The notes: generated from the letters alone by a model not told the origin. DNA of 64,000 nt from Methylobacterium sp. Leaf99 (GCF_001422375.1 NZ_LMMU01000001.1:1238089-1302088); one strand, 5' to 3'. Shown: positions 48,558 to 57,145, numbered from the stretch's first letter. Numbers and translations are program-made.

Positions 48558-49249
48558 GCGTCCCCGGTCTGGCCCTCGCCGCCCTCGGCCTCGTGTTGGC
48601 GGTGCTGATCTTCTCACACGACAGCCGGAGCGTCGTCGGCCTGGAGCCGGACCAGCTCGCGAGTCTCGCCATCAGCGGCAGCCTGCTCGCCGTCATCGCC
48701 GCCGGGTTCTGGCACCAGTTCCGCGGCAATCTCGGGGCGAACGTGCGCGCGGCGCTGATCTGGGGCGCCCTCGCCCTCGCCCTGGTCGCCAGTTACGCCT
48801 ACCGCGACGAGGCCCGGACCGTGGGGGCGCGGCTGATGGGCGCCGTGCGGCCAGGCAGCGCCGTGGTTGGAGACGACGGCAGCGTGACCATCACCCGTCG
48901 GGCCGGCGGCGACTTCCACGTCCGCGCCGAGGTCAACGGCCAGGCCCACGGCTTCCAGTTCGATACGGGCGCGAGCTCCGTGGTGCTCACCGCCGAGACG
49001 GCGGCGGCTTTGGGCATCCGGCCGGCGGAATCGGAGTTCGGGGTGCGGGTCTCCACCGCCAACGGCACCACTATGGCGGCCCCGGCCTTCCTCGACTCGA
49101 TCCGCGTCGGCACCCTCGTGGAGCGCCGCGTCCCGGCCCTGGTCAGCCGGCCCGGCGCCCTGCGCGACAACCTGCTCGGCATGAGCTTCCTCGACCGCCT
49201 GTCCGGCTTCGAGGTGCGCGGCGACCGGCTGATCCTGCGCGGGTCTTAG
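48554..49249 (+). CDS. Retropepsin-like (clan AA) aspartic protease, TIGR02281 type
   Basis: 231 aa. Two or three N-terminal transmembrane helices (residues 5-20, 37-52 and 66-80) anchor a periplasmic domain with the active-site motif FDTGASSVVL (D137) and the hydrophobic-hydrophobic-Gly segment NLLGMSFLDRL. Such single-domain proteases act as dimers. GTG 48554 overlaps the previous stop, indicating coupled translation with the DUF1289 protein. The stop codon overlaps that of convergent dusA. Confidence 0.87.
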   Translation: MSVPGLALAALGLVLAVLIFSHDSRSVVGLEPDQLASLAISGSLLAVIAAGFWHQFRGNLGANVRAALIWGALALALVASYAYRDEARTVGARLMGAVRPGSAVVGDDGSVTITRRAGGDFHVRAEVNGQAHGFQFDTGASSVVLTAETAAALGIRPAESEFGVRVSTANGTTMAAPAFLDSIRVGTLVERRVPALVSRPGALRDNLLGMSFLDRLSGFEVRGDRLILRGS

Positions 49250-50244
49250 GCCGCCTGATCGCGCTCGGCCTCCGCCCGCGCGACGAGGGCCACGGCCTCC
49301 CGCAGGGTCTCGACGCCCGCCTCCGGGTCGAGGCCCCGGGTCGAGAGGTGGCGGCGATAGGCCCGCGCGCCGGGGCGGCCGTTGAACAGGCCGAGCATGT
49401 GCCGGGTCACCCCGTGCAGGCGCACGCCTTCCTGCAGGAAATCGGCGAGTGCCGGCACGAACGCCTCCGCGGCTGTGTAAGCGTCGGCCACGGGGGCCGC
49501 CTCCCCGAACAGCACCGGATCGACGTCGAGGAGGATCGCCGGGTCGCCGTAGGCGGCGCGCCCGATCATCACGCCGTCGACCTGGGTGAGCTGCGCCTTG
49601 GCGTCCGCGACCGTCGCGATGCCGCCGTTGATGGCGATGGGCAGCCCCGGATAAGCGCGCTTCAGCCGCGCCACCCGATTGTAGTCGAGGGGCGGCACGT
49701 CGCGGTTCTCCTTCGGCGACAGGCCCTGGAGCCACGCCTTGCGGGCATGGACGACGAGGCCGTCGACCCCGGCCGCGATCACGGCCTGCGTCAGCGCGTC
49801 GAGGGCGAGCTCGGTGTCCTGGTCGTCGACGCCGATGCGGCACTTCACCGTGACGGGCACACCCGCGGCGGCCTTCATGGCGGCGACGCAGTCGGCCACC
49901 AATGCGGGCTCGCGCATGAGGCAGGCGCCGAAGCGCCCGTCCTGCACCCGGTCCGACGGGCACCCGACATTGAGGTTGACCTCGTCGTAGCCGAACCCTT
50001 CGGCGATCCGCGCGGCCTGCGCCAGATCGGCCGGGTTCGACCCGCCGAGCTGCACTGCCACGGGATGCTCCGCCGGCGCGAAGGCGAGGAGTCGGTCGCG
50101 CGGGCCGTGCAGCACGGCGCCGGTGGTGACCATCTCGGTGTAGAGCCGGGCGCGCCGCGACAGGGTGCGGTGGAACGCCCGGCAGTACCGGTCGGTCCAG
50201 TCCATCATGGGTGCAATGGAGAAGCGCAGGTCGTCGGGCGTCAT
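49246..50244 (-). CDS. dusA: tRNA-dihydrouridine synthase DusA
   Basis: 332-aa FMN enzyme reducing uridines in the tRNA D-loop. FSIAPMMDWTDRYCRAFHR and LYTEMVTTGAVLHG are the DusA-specific N-terminus; the catalytic cysteine is in NVGCPSDRVQDGRFGACLM, and FMN-phosphate contacts lie in INGGIATVADA and GVMIGRAAYGDP. ATG 50244 fits the family; an earlier in-frame ATG would enter the ureE gene. Its TAA stop overlaps the TAG of the convergent protease gene. Confidence 0.93.
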   Translation of the reverse strand: MTPDDLRFSIAPMMDWTDRYCRAFHRTLSRRARLYTEMVTTGAVLHGPRDRLLAFAPAEHPVAVQLGGSNPADLAQAARIAEGFGYDEVNLNVGCPSDRVQDGRFGACLMREPALVADCVAAMKAAAGVPVTVKCRIGVDDQDTELALDALTQAVIAAGVDGLVVHARKAWLQGLSPKENRDVPPLDYNRVARLKRAYPGLPIAINGGIATVADAKAQLTQVDGVMIGRAAYGDPAILLDVDPVLFGEAAPVADAYTAAEAFVPALADFLQEGVRLHGVTRHMLGLFNGRPGARAYRRHLSTRGLDPEAGVETLREAVALVARAEAERDQAA

Positions 50245-50287
50245 CGCGCCGACATAGCGGTCGAGCGCGGAAGCTTCAACGCGGCGG

Positions 50288-50890
50288 TCAGTGATCGTGC
50301 TTGCAGTCCGGTCCGTGCACATGGCCGGGGGCGTGGTCATGAGCGTGGCCGTGGGAATGCCCATGGTCATGCGTATGTTCTTGGGCGTGCTCGTGCGAAT
50401 GGGCGGGGCCGTGATCCGCGTGGGAAGGCCCGTGATCGTGCGAATGATCGTGCCCGCACTGGCTGTGATCGTGCGCCTCGCGCTCCGGCTTGAAGGCGCG
50501 GGTGACGGGGGTCGCGGCGCAGCCCTGACCGCGCACGAGTTCGGCGGCGGAGGCTGGAACGTAGAGAACCTCCGCCGCGATCTCGGCCGGGACGTGGCTG
50601 CCGCCGAGCTGCCAGGCGAGGCGCAGGAGGCGGGCGGGGTTGGTGGCGCGCACCTCCAGGAGGGCTTCGGCCGCCGCCTCCACGAGGATCAGGCGGCCGT
50701 CCTCCAGCCGCAGGGCGTCGCCGTCCTCGAGGGACGCCGCCTTGGCCAGCGCCGGGGTGAAGCCGAGGCCGCCCGCCCCCGTCAGGGTCGCGGGCGGGGC
50801 CTGGCGGGCGGCATGGTCGAGGGTGACGCGATCGACCACGGCGTCGGCGCGGACGGCGGCTTTGCGGATCAGGGTGGTGGCGCGCAGCAT
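50288..50890 (-). CDS. ureE: Urease accessory nickel chaperone UreE, with long His-rich tail
   Basis: 200 aa. The N-terminal peptide-binding part (VVDRVTLDHAARQ) and the metal-binding domain (RLLRLAWQLGGSHVPAEIA with conserved H in GSHVPAE) match UreE. The last ~60 residues are extremely rich in His/Asp/Gly (HDHSQCGHDHSHDHGPSHAD and further), a nickel store. No urease subunit or other ure gene is visible in the window; the neighbours are dusA and a lipoprotein. It starts at ATG 50890 and ends 43 bases before dusA. Confidence 0.88.
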   Translation of the reverse strand: MLRATTLIRKAAVRADAVVDRVTLDHAARQAPPATLTGAGGLGFTPALAKAASLEDGDALRLEDGRLILVEAAAEALLEVRATNPARLLRLAWQLGGSHVPAEIAAEVLYVPASAAELVRGQGCAATPVTRAFKPEREAHDHSQCGHDHSHDHGPSHADHGPAHSHEHAQEHTHDHGHSHGHAHDHAPGHVHGPDCKHDH

Positions 50891-51087
50891 GAAAACCTCT
50901 CGGACAGGCCACACCCCTACCGGATTTCGGCCGCGAACGGAAAGCCGGCGAAAACTCGGCCGTACCGCCCCCACGGCGGGAACCTTAGCCGTACCGCGTG
51001 CATTCCTTGAGCGGAATAGCTAAGCTCAAGTCTCGCTTCGGACCGGCTCAAGACCGGACATCACCACGCCTACGGGAGTCTCGCATC

Positions 51088-51357
51088 ATGAAGAAGCTCA
51101 TCGCCGCCACCCTCGCCGGGGCCCTCGCCCTGTCGCTCGGCGCCTGCAACACCCCCGAGGATCGCGCGCTCGGCGGCGCCGGTCTCGGTGCCCTGGCGGG
51201 TGCGGCCATCGGCGGCGCGGCGACCGGCCGGGCCGGCGGCGCTCTGGCGGGTGCGGCCATCGGCGGCGCCGGCGGCGCCATCGTGGGCGCCTCCACCGCC
51301 CCGCGCTGCCCCTACGGCACCTACCGCGACGCCTACGGCGACGTGTACTGCCGCTGA
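51088..51357 (+). CDS. Glycine-zipper lipoprotein
   Basis: 89 aa. Lipobox LSLGAC places lipidation at C20. The body is two almost identical glycine-zipper segments (GGALAGAAIGG-type, residues 30-62), followed by a short C-terminal segment CPYGTYRDAYGDVYCR with two cysteines. This resembles small outer-membrane lipoproteins of the YMGG/OmpA-like zipper kind. It starts at ATG 51088, and a strong terminator follows. Confidence 0.82.
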   Translation: MKKLIAATLAGALALSLGACNTPEDRALGGAGLGALAGAAIGGAATGRAGGALAGAAIGGAGGAIVGASTAPRCPYGTYRDAYGDVYCR

Positions 51358-51407
51358 GTTTTTTTGACGGGATGCCGCGCCTCCGGGCGCGGCGGATACG
51401 CGGTGCG

Positions 51408-51446
51408 GGAAGGGTCGGGGCACACGCCCCGACCCTTCCTTCGTTT
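51408..51446 (+). terminator. Strong hairpin terminator
   Basis: A perfect 14-bp stem, GGAAGGGTCGGGGC (51408-51421) with GCCCCGACCCTTCC (51426-51439), loop ACAC, followed by TTCGTTT. Another stem, GCCGCGCC-TCCG-GGCGCGGC, precedes it. Together they end the lipoprotein transcript. Confidence 0.8.
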
Positions 51447-51573
51447 GGGCATGCCCCCTCGCATCGCGAAACCCCTCCGGTATAAGAACGCCTCGCGACA
51501 CCTCACCCGCCGGCCGCCCGATGCCCCCGCTCCCCGTCCCTCCCCTGCCGCGCCCGGCCGCGAGGTCCGCCTG

Positions 51574-52299
51574 ATGAGCATCGGGATCTGGGGCAAACTC
51601 GGAGGTGCGGGTCTCGGCCTCGCCGTCGGCGGGCCCATCGGCGGGCTGGTCGGCGGGGTCGCGGGCCATTTCCTCGTCGATCGCGAGGGCGCCCTGTTCG
51701 GGACCACGCCCCGCGACGTGGTGTTCACCACCGGCCTCGTGGCTTTGGCCGCCAAGATGGCGAAATCCGACGGCGTGGTGACCCCATCCGAGATCGAGGC
51801 GTTCGCCCAAGTCGTGCAGGTGGGCGAGCGCGAGCGCGCTGGGGTCCAGCGCCTGTTCGATCTCGCCAAGGGCACGTCCAACGGCTTCGAGGCCTATGCC
51901 CGGCAGCTCGCCGGCACCTTCCACGACGAGCCTGGCCTGCTCGAGGACGTCCTCGACGGCCTGTTCCACATCGCCAAGGCCGACGGGGCGATCCATGAGG
52001 CCGAGGAGCGCTACCTGCGCGCCGTGGCCGAGACCTTCGGCTTCGACGAGGCCGCCTTCCGGCGCATCGCCGCCCGCCACGTCAGCCTGGCGGACGATCC
52101 CTACGCCGTGCTCGGCCTCGACCACGATGTCGACGACGCCGCCCTCAAGGCGGCCCACCGCGCCCTGGTGATCGAGAACCACCCCGACCGGGCCATGGCG
52201 CGCGGCCTGCCGCCCGAGGCCGTGACCATCGCCACCCGGCGCCTGGCCGCCATCAACGCGGCCTACGACCGGATTTCCGCCGAGCGAGGGTTGCGATGA
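51574..52299 (+). CDS. TerB-DnaJ co-chaperone (DjlA-like)
   Basis: 241 aa. A glycine-rich membrane-insertion segment (LGLAVGGPIGGLVGGVAGHF, residues 15-34) is followed by a TerB-like helical domain (LAAKMAKSDGVVTPSEIEAF, HIAKADGAIHEAEERYL) and a C-terminal J domain with the HPD motif (ENHPDRAM). DjlA proteins recruit DnaK to the inner membrane. The next gene, an amidase, overlaps the stop by four bases, linking this chaperone to envelope maintenance. Confidence 0.88.
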   Translation: MSIGIWGKLGGAGLGLAVGGPIGGLVGGVAGHFLVDREGALFGTTPRDVVFTTGLVALAAKMAKSDGVVTPSEIEAFAQVVQVGERERAGVQRLFDLAKGTSNGFEAYARQLAGTFHDEPGLLEDVLDGLFHIAKADGAIHEAEERYLRAVAETFGFDEAAFRRIAARHVSLADDPYAVLGLDHDVDDAALKAAHRALVIENHPDRAMARGLPPEAVTIATRRLAAINAAYDRISAERGLR

Positions 52300-53054
52300 A
52301 GCCGAATCCCGAGAGCCCGCTCGCCACCTCCGTCCACCCCTCGCCCAACCACGGCGAGCGCCGCAGCGGCCCCGTCGACCTGCTGATCCTGCACTACACC
52401 GGCATGGAGAGTGCGGCGGCCGCCCTGCAGCGACTCGCCAACCCCGTGGCGGAGGTCTCGGCCCATTACGTGGTGCTGGAGGACGGGCGCGTGGTGCAGA
52501 TGGTGCCCGAGGGCCGCCGGGCCTGGCACGCGGGCCGGGGCTCCTGGGCCGGGATCACCGACATCAACTCCCGGTCCCTCGGGATCGAGATCGTCAACGC
52601 CGGCCATGCCGGCGGCCTGCCGGCCTATCCGGCGGCGCAGGTCGCCTCGGTGATCGCCCTCTGCGGCGATCTCACCGGGCGCTGGAGCATCCCCGCCCAC
52701 CGGGTGCTCGCCCATTCCGACATCGCGCCCGAGCGCAAGGAGGACCCCGGCGAGCATTTTTCGTGGGACGCCCTGGCGCGGGCCGGGATCGGCCATTGGG
52801 TGACGCCGACGCCGATCCGCGACGGGCGCTTCTTTTCGCAGGGGGATTCGGGCCAGCCCATCGAGGCGCTCCAGGCGATGTTTTCCCTCTACGGCTACGA
52901 CCTGCCCGTGACCGGGGCCTTCGATGCCCGGACAAGGGCCGTGGTCACCGCGTTCCAGCGCCACTTCCGCCCCGCCCGGGTGGACGGAGTGGCGGATGCC
53001 TCCACCATCACGACCCTGCGCGACCTCATCGCCGCCCTGCCGGGTCGGGGCTGA
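52296..53054 (+). CDS. N-acetylmuramoyl-L-alanine amidase with peptidoglycan-binding domain (AmiD type)
   Basis: 252 aa. Zinc ligands of the amidase-2 domain are visible: H33 in LLILHYTGM and the HSDIAPERKEDPGEHF motif, with HYVVLEDGRVVQMVPE between. A PG_binding_1 domain follows (GQPIEALQAMFSLYGYDLPV to the end). No signal peptide is evident, which suits a cytosolic 1,6-anhydro-muropeptide recycling amidase (AmpD-like) unless export is non-standard. ATG 52296 overlaps the djlA-like stop. Confidence 0.9.
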   Translation: MKPNPESPLATSVHPSPNHGERRSGPVDLLILHYTGMESAAAALQRLANPVAEVSAHYVVLEDGRVVQMVPEGRRAWHAGRGSWAGITDINSRSLGIEIVNAGHAGGLPAYPAAQVASVIALCGDLTGRWSIPAHRVLAHSDIAPERKEDPGEHFSWDALARAGIGHWVTPTPIRDGRFFSQGDSGQPIEALQAMFSLYGYDLPVTGAFDARTRAVVTAFQRHFRPARVDGVADASTITTLRDLIAALPGRG

Positions 53055-53081
53055 GCCGCGAAACCACCCGAGGAAGGCCTC

Positions 53082-53798
53082 ATGCTGTCCCGCTTTCTGA
53101 CCATCGGCCTGCTCGGCCTCGTTGTCCTCGCCCCGGCGGCCTGGGCGGAGCCCGCTGGTACGTGTCAGGACGGCCCCGACTTCACGCAGCCGGCCCATCT
53201 CGCCACGGTGATCGCGCCCGAGCGCGTCCCCTTCGTGAAATCAACCTGGCAGGACAAGGCCTGCCCGTCGGCGCAGGCGGCGTGCCGCGAGGCGGCCTAT
53301 CTGGTGGCGGGCAACCGGGTGCTGGTGAACGGCACCCTGCGGGATTTCGCCTGCGCCACCTATCGCGGCGCCAAGGGCGCGACCCGCAGCGGATGGATCC
53401 CGCAAGCCGCCCTCAAGACCGAGCCGCCGACGAATCCCGGTCTCGCCGACTGGGTCGGGACCTGGACGAGCGGACCGGAGCAGACCATCACCATCGTGGC
53501 CAAGGGCGACAGTCTCGTCCTCGTCGGCGAGGCCACCTACGGGGCGCAGGACCCGGAGCGCGTGCGGCGGGGGGGTGTCAATATCGGTCAGTTCCAGGCC
53601 ACGGCGCAGCCGACGGGGGCGAATCTCGGCTTCACCGAAGCGGCGGATGGCGGCCCGACGCAGCCCTACGGGCATTCCGACGATTCCGCCTGCCAGGTCC
53701 GCCTGCGCCTCGTCCCGCCCTTCCTGCAGGCCCAGAGCAACGCGGGCTGCGGCGGCATGAACGTCACCTTCACGGGCCTCTACGGCCGAAAAGGTTGA
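53082..53798 (+). CDS. Secreted protein of unknown function
   Basis: 238 aa. Signal peptide of ~22 residues (FLTIGLLGLVVLAPAAWAE). The mature part contains an SH3-like N-terminal region with paired cysteines (ACPSAQAACREAAYLVAG, FACATYRG) and a C-terminal lipocalin/META-like beta region (WVGTWTSGPEQTITIVAKGD). The two regions are joined by a Pro linker. No assigned family is recalled. It follows the amidase by 27 bases and may be in the same operon, with GAGGAAGG as ribosome-binding site. Confidence 0.75.
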   Translation: MLSRFLTIGLLGLVVLAPAAWAEPAGTCQDGPDFTQPAHLATVIAPERVPFVKSTWQDKACPSAQAACREAAYLVAGNRVLVNGTLRDFACATYRGAKGATRSGWIPQAALKTEPPTNPGLADWVGTWTSGPEQTITIVAKGDSLVLVGEATYGAQDPERVRRGGVNIGQFQATAQPTGANLGFTEAADGGPTQPYGHSDDSACQVRLRLVPPFLQAQSNAGCGGMNVTFTGLYGRKG

Positions 53799-53819
53799 GG
53801 CGGGCGGCGCCCCCTCCCC

Positions 53820-54827
53820 TCAGGCGTGGTGCGCCTCGGCCTTCTCCGCCTCCGAAGACGCACCCCGCGTGCGCCACAGGCTGTAGCTGACGCCGGCCAC
53901 CAGCAGCACCACGGTGACGGCGAGGGACACCCAGGCCGGCACGTGGACGAGGTCGAACGTGTCGGCGACCACGATCTTGGTGCCGATGAAGATCAGGATG
54001 AAGGCGAGCGCCGTCTTGAGGTAGGCGAAGCGATCCACCATGGCGGCCAGGGCGAAGTAGAGCGCGCGCAGGCCGAGGATGGCGAAGATGTTCGAGGTGT
54101 AGACCACGAAGGTGTCGGTGGTGATGGCGAAGATCGCCGGCACGCTGTCGACGGCGAAGATCACGTCGGCGCCGTTCACGAGGATGAGGGCCAGGGCCAT
54201 GGGCGTCAGCCACAGGGCGAGCTTGCCGGTCTTCGGATCGGGTTTGCGCACGACGAAGCGCTGGCCGTGCAGCTCGGGCGTGATGCGCAGGGCCTTCTGG
54301 AGGTAGCGGACCACCCGGTTCTCGTTGATGTCGCCGGGCTCCTCCTCCTTCGAGAACAGCATCTTCAGGCCGGCGAAGATGAGGAAGGCGGCGAAGATCG
54401 ACAGCACCCAGGCGGCCTGATGCACCAGGGCGGCCCCGAGCCCGATCATCAGCCCGCGCAGGAGCACGGCGGCGAGGATGCCCCAGACCAGCACCCGGTG
54501 CTGGGCCGCGCGCGGGATGTTGAGGGCCGTGAGGATGACGGCGATGACGAAGACGTTGTCCATGGACAGCGACTTCTCGACCACGAGGCCGGCCACGTAT
54601 TCCTGGCCCGCCTGCGGTCCGAGGTACCACCACACCCAGCCGCCGAAGACGAGGCCGAGGCTGAAGTAGAACGCCGTGAGGAGCAGGCTCTCCTTCACGC
54701 CGATCTCGTGGTTCTTGTCCTTGTGCAGCAGGCCGAGGTCGAAGGCGAGGAGGCCCGCGATCAGGGCGTGGAAGCCGAGCCACATCCAGACCGGCTTGCC
54801 GAGCCATTCATAGGTGAGAAGTTCCAT
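53820..54827 (-). CDS. TerC-family integral membrane protein (Alx-like metal exporter)
   Basis: 335 aa with about nine transmembrane helices. The hallmark acidic motifs are EKSLSMDNVFVIAVI in helix 3 and NGADVIFAVDSVPAIFAIT in helix 6. Family members such as Alx export manganese or assist metalation of exocytoplasmic proteins. The C-terminal tail is charged. ATG 54827 follows a hairpin; no ribosome-binding site is evident in the 15 bases before the start. Confidence 0.9.
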   Translation of the reverse strand: MELLTYEWLGKPVWMWLGFHALIAGLLAFDLGLLHKDKNHEIGVKESLLLTAFYFSLGLVFGGWVWWYLGPQAGQEYVAGLVVEKSLSMDNVFVIAVILTALNIPRAAQHRVLVWGILAAVLLRGLMIGLGAALVHQAAWVLSIFAAFLIFAGLKMLFSKEEEPGDINENRVVRYLQKALRITPELHGQRFVVRKPDPKTGKLALWLTPMALALILVNGADVIFAVDSVPAIFAITTDTFVVYTSNIFAILGLRALYFALAAMVDRFAYLKTALAFILIFIGTKIVVADTFDLVHVPAWVSLAVTVVLLVAGVSYSLWRTRGASSEAEKAEAHHA

Positions 54828-54838
54828 GCGCGGACCGT

Positions 54839-54866
54839 CGATGCTTCTTGAGGAGAGAAAGCATCG
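54839..54866 (-). promoter_or_regulatory. Hairpin directly upstream of the terC-family gene
   Basis: CGATGCTT and AAGCATCG form an 8-bp stem with a 12-base loop, ending 12 bases before the ATG. In the leftward transcript the loop reads TCTCTCCTCAAG, an anti-Shine-Dalgarno-like sequence. Manganese exporters often carry a yybP-ykoY riboswitch here, but its conserved core is not recognisable. Confidence 0.4.
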
Positions 54867-55034
54867 GCTCCGACATCACGGAACGCATCACAGAGCATCC
54901 CGCCAGAGGGGCCCGCAGCCGATGGGCCGGAGTTGGGGCCAGGGGACACGCGAATCAAGGGCGGCGCTTGACAGGGACACCCGCGCGACGGCCTTGCCGG
55001 GGTCGCGATCCCTGGACGGTCGCGCGGAGCTCGC

Positions 55035-56258
55035 ATGACGGGACACCCTGAGAACGGCCCGGCGGTGATCGGCGGCGGCCCGGCCGGGCTGATGGCGGCG
55101 GAGGTGCTGGCGCGGGCCGGCCACGCCGTGACCGTCTACGACCGGATGCCGTCGCCATCGCGAAAACTTCTCATCGCCGGGCGCGGCGGCCTCAACCTGA
55201 CGCATTCCGAGGCGCTGCCCGAATTCCTCGGTCGCTATCACCCCCCCGGCGGGGCGCTCGCCGGGGCCATCGAGCGTTTTCCCCCCGAGGCCCTGCGGGC
55301 GTGGTGCACCGATCTCGGCCAGCCGACCTTCGTCGGGTCGAGCGGCCGGGTGTTTCCGGACAGCTTCAAGGCCTCGCCCCTGCTGCGGGCCTGGCTCGCG
55401 CGCCTCGACGGTCTCGGCGTCACCCTCCGCACCCGCCACCGCTTCGTCGGCTGGTCGGAGACGGGCGCGGTCCGGTTCGAGACGCCGGAGGGCCGGGTCG
55501 AGGCCCGTCCCGCCGCCCTGCTCCTGGCGCTCGGGGGCGCGAGCTGGCCCCGCCTCGGCTCGGACGGCGCCTGGGTGCCGGTGCTGGAGGGCCGGGGCAT
55601 CCCGGTGACGCCCCTCCGGGCCTCCAATGTCGGCTTCTCCGTCGATTGGTCGCCGGTGTTCTCCGAGCGCTTCGCCGGCCAGCCCCTCAAGCGCATCGCC
55701 CTGAGCGTGGGCGATCACCGGGTCCGCGGCGAGGCGATGATCACCGCCGGGGGGATCGAGGGCGGCGCGCTCTACGCCGCGTCCCACGCGATCCGGACGG
55801 CCCTGGCCCATGGGCCGGGGATCGCCATCACCCTCGACCTGCGCCCCGACCTCCCGGAGGGCGCCCTGGCCCTGGCCCTGGGCAAGACCAGACCGGGCGA
55901 ATCCCTCGCCAACCGCCTGCGCAAGGCCGCCGGGCTCTCGCCCGTGGCGGCGGGGTTCCTGCGCGAGGCGGCGGGACAGGCGCTCCCCGGCGAGGCGGCG
56001 GCCCTCGCCGCCCTCATCAAGGCCGCGCCCCTGCGCCTCCTGGCCCCGCGCCCCATCGAACGGGCGATCTCGTCGGCCGGCGGGGTGCCGTTCGGGCAGA
56101 TCGACGACGGCTTCATGCTGAGCGCCCGCCCCGGCACCTTCGTCGCCGGCGAGATGCTCGACTGGGACGCCCCCACGGGCGGCTACCTGCTCCAGGGTGC
56201 CTTCGCCAGCGGCCGGGCGGCGGGGGAGGGGATGCGCGCCTGGATGGCGCGGCGCTGA
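55035..56258 (+). CDS. FAD-dependent oxidoreductase, BaiN/HI0933 family (TIGR03862 type)
   Basis: 407 aa. The dinucleotide-binding motif is AVIGGGPAGLMAAEVLARAG, followed by the family's KLLIAGRGGLNLTHSE. The C-terminus has the conserved SAGGVPFGQIDDGFML and GEMLDWDAPTGGYLLQGAFA segments. These flavoproteins are distantly related to BaiN (bile-acid dehydratase) and to aminoacetone-oxidase-like proteins; the actual reaction is unknown. ATG 55035 is close to the family start. The gene stands alone between divergent terC and the convergent collagen-like gene. Confidence 0.88.
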   Translation: MTGHPENGPAVIGGGPAGLMAAEVLARAGHAVTVYDRMPSPSRKLLIAGRGGLNLTHSEALPEFLGRYHPPGGALAGAIERFPPEALRAWCTDLGQPTFVGSSGRVFPDSFKASPLLRAWLARLDGLGVTLRTRHRFVGWSETGAVRFETPEGRVEARPAALLLALGGASWPRLGSDGAWVPVLEGRGIPVTPLRASNVGFSVDWSPVFSERFAGQPLKRIALSVGDHRVRGEAMITAGGIEGGALYAASHAIRTALAHGPGIAITLDLRPDLPEGALALALGKTRPGESLANRLRKAAGLSPVAAGFLREAAGQALPGEAAALAALIKAAPLRLLAPRPIERAISSAGGVPFGQIDDGFMLSARPGTFVAGEMLDWDAPTGGYLLQGAFASGRAAGEGMRAWMARR

Positions 56259-56317
56259 TGTGAAGTCCGGCGGACGACCGCCGCGCCGCGGTCGTGGCGC
56301 CGCGCCGCGAAGTGGGC

Positions 56318-57145
56318 TCAGAGTCGGCCGCAGACGGCCACCAGACCCTGGCTCTCGGACGGACACGACGCACCCGTGCCCCGGCTCATGGTGGCGCTGC
56401 CGGTCGGCAGGCAATAGGCCGAGACCAGGGTCTCGCCGGTCTCGCAGGTCACGGCGCAGCCGCCGGCCGGGCAGGATTCGGGACGCAGCACCCGGAACGG
56501 CGACGGCGCGGCCGCCAGACCCGTCACGCCGGCCGGTCCCTGGGGACCCGCCGGGCCGGTCGCGCCCTTCGCGCCCACTTCGCCCTTCGCGCCGGCCTCA
56601 CCCTTCGCACCAGCGTCGCCCTTGGGACCAGCGTCGCCCTTGGCACCGGTCTCGCCCTTGGCACCCGCCTCGCCCTTGGGACCGGCGGCGCCCTGCGGAC
56701 CGGGCGGGCCCTGCAGGCCGGCGGCGCCCTGCGGTCCGGTGGCGCCGTCTTCGCCCTTGGCACCCGCCTCGCCCTTGGCCCCGGACTCGCCCTTGGGGCC
56801 GGTCTGGCCGACGGGGCCGCAATTGGACACCACGGCCTCGCGCTCGTCCTCGCCCGCCTTCAGGGTCGCGACGCAGTTGTGCGGCATGTGGGGCAGGCGG
56901 AAGACGAAGCGGCCGCGGCTGTCGGCGATGACGGAGATGTCCTCGTCGAGGATCACGGTGAGGCCGGGTTTGCGCACGCTGCCGGAGATGCGCAGGTCCC
57001 CGTTCTCGAAGCGCGCGTCGTAGACCTGGATCGGCTGGACCGGTGCCTGCGCCCGGCGGGGCTTGGCCTGCTGGGCCTGGGCCGAAGCGGTCCCGGCACA
57101 CACGAACAGGCCCGACAGGACCACGAGGACGCGATCGAGGCGCAT
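56318..57145 (-). CDS. Secreted collagen-like protein
   Basis: 275 aa. A signal peptide (residues 1-24) precedes an N-terminal beta domain (RISGSVRKPGLTVILDEDI, residues ~50-108) with two cysteines. Then come about 34 uninterrupted Gly-X-Y triplets (residues ~109-210; GPKGESGAKGEAGAKGEDGA and similar) and a C-terminal domain with six cysteines (ESCPAGGCAVTCETGE, AYCLPTG, ASCPSES, AVCGRL). Lys/Glu/Asp pairs in the triplets can form the salt bridges that stabilise bacterial collagen triple helices without hydroxyproline. Surface or periplasmic location is likely. Start ATG 57145. Confidence 0.85.
   Translation of the reverse strand: MRLDRVLVVLSGLFVCAGTASAQAQQAKPRRAQAPVQPIQVYDARFENGDLRISGSVRKPGLTVILDEDISVIADSRGRFVFRLPHMPHNCVATLKAGEDEREAVVSNCGPVGQTGPKGESGAKGEAGAKGEDGATGPQGAAGLQGPPGPQGAAGPKGEAGAKGETGAKGDAGPKGDAGAKGEAGAKGEVGAKGATGPAGPQGPAGVTGLAAAPSPFRVLRPESCPAGGCAVTCETGETLVSAYCLPTGSATMSRGTGASCPSESQGLVAVCGRL

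Noticed and set aside
54828..54960. yybP-ykoY manganese riboswitch upstream of the terC-family gene
   Set aside because: A hairpin exists but the conserved purine-rich loops of the riboswitch cannot be matched by eye.
56520..56815. Periodic 9-18 base repeats as a non-coding tandem array
   Set aside because: They encode an uninterrupted Gly-X-Y collagen domain in a gene with start, signal peptide and capping domain.
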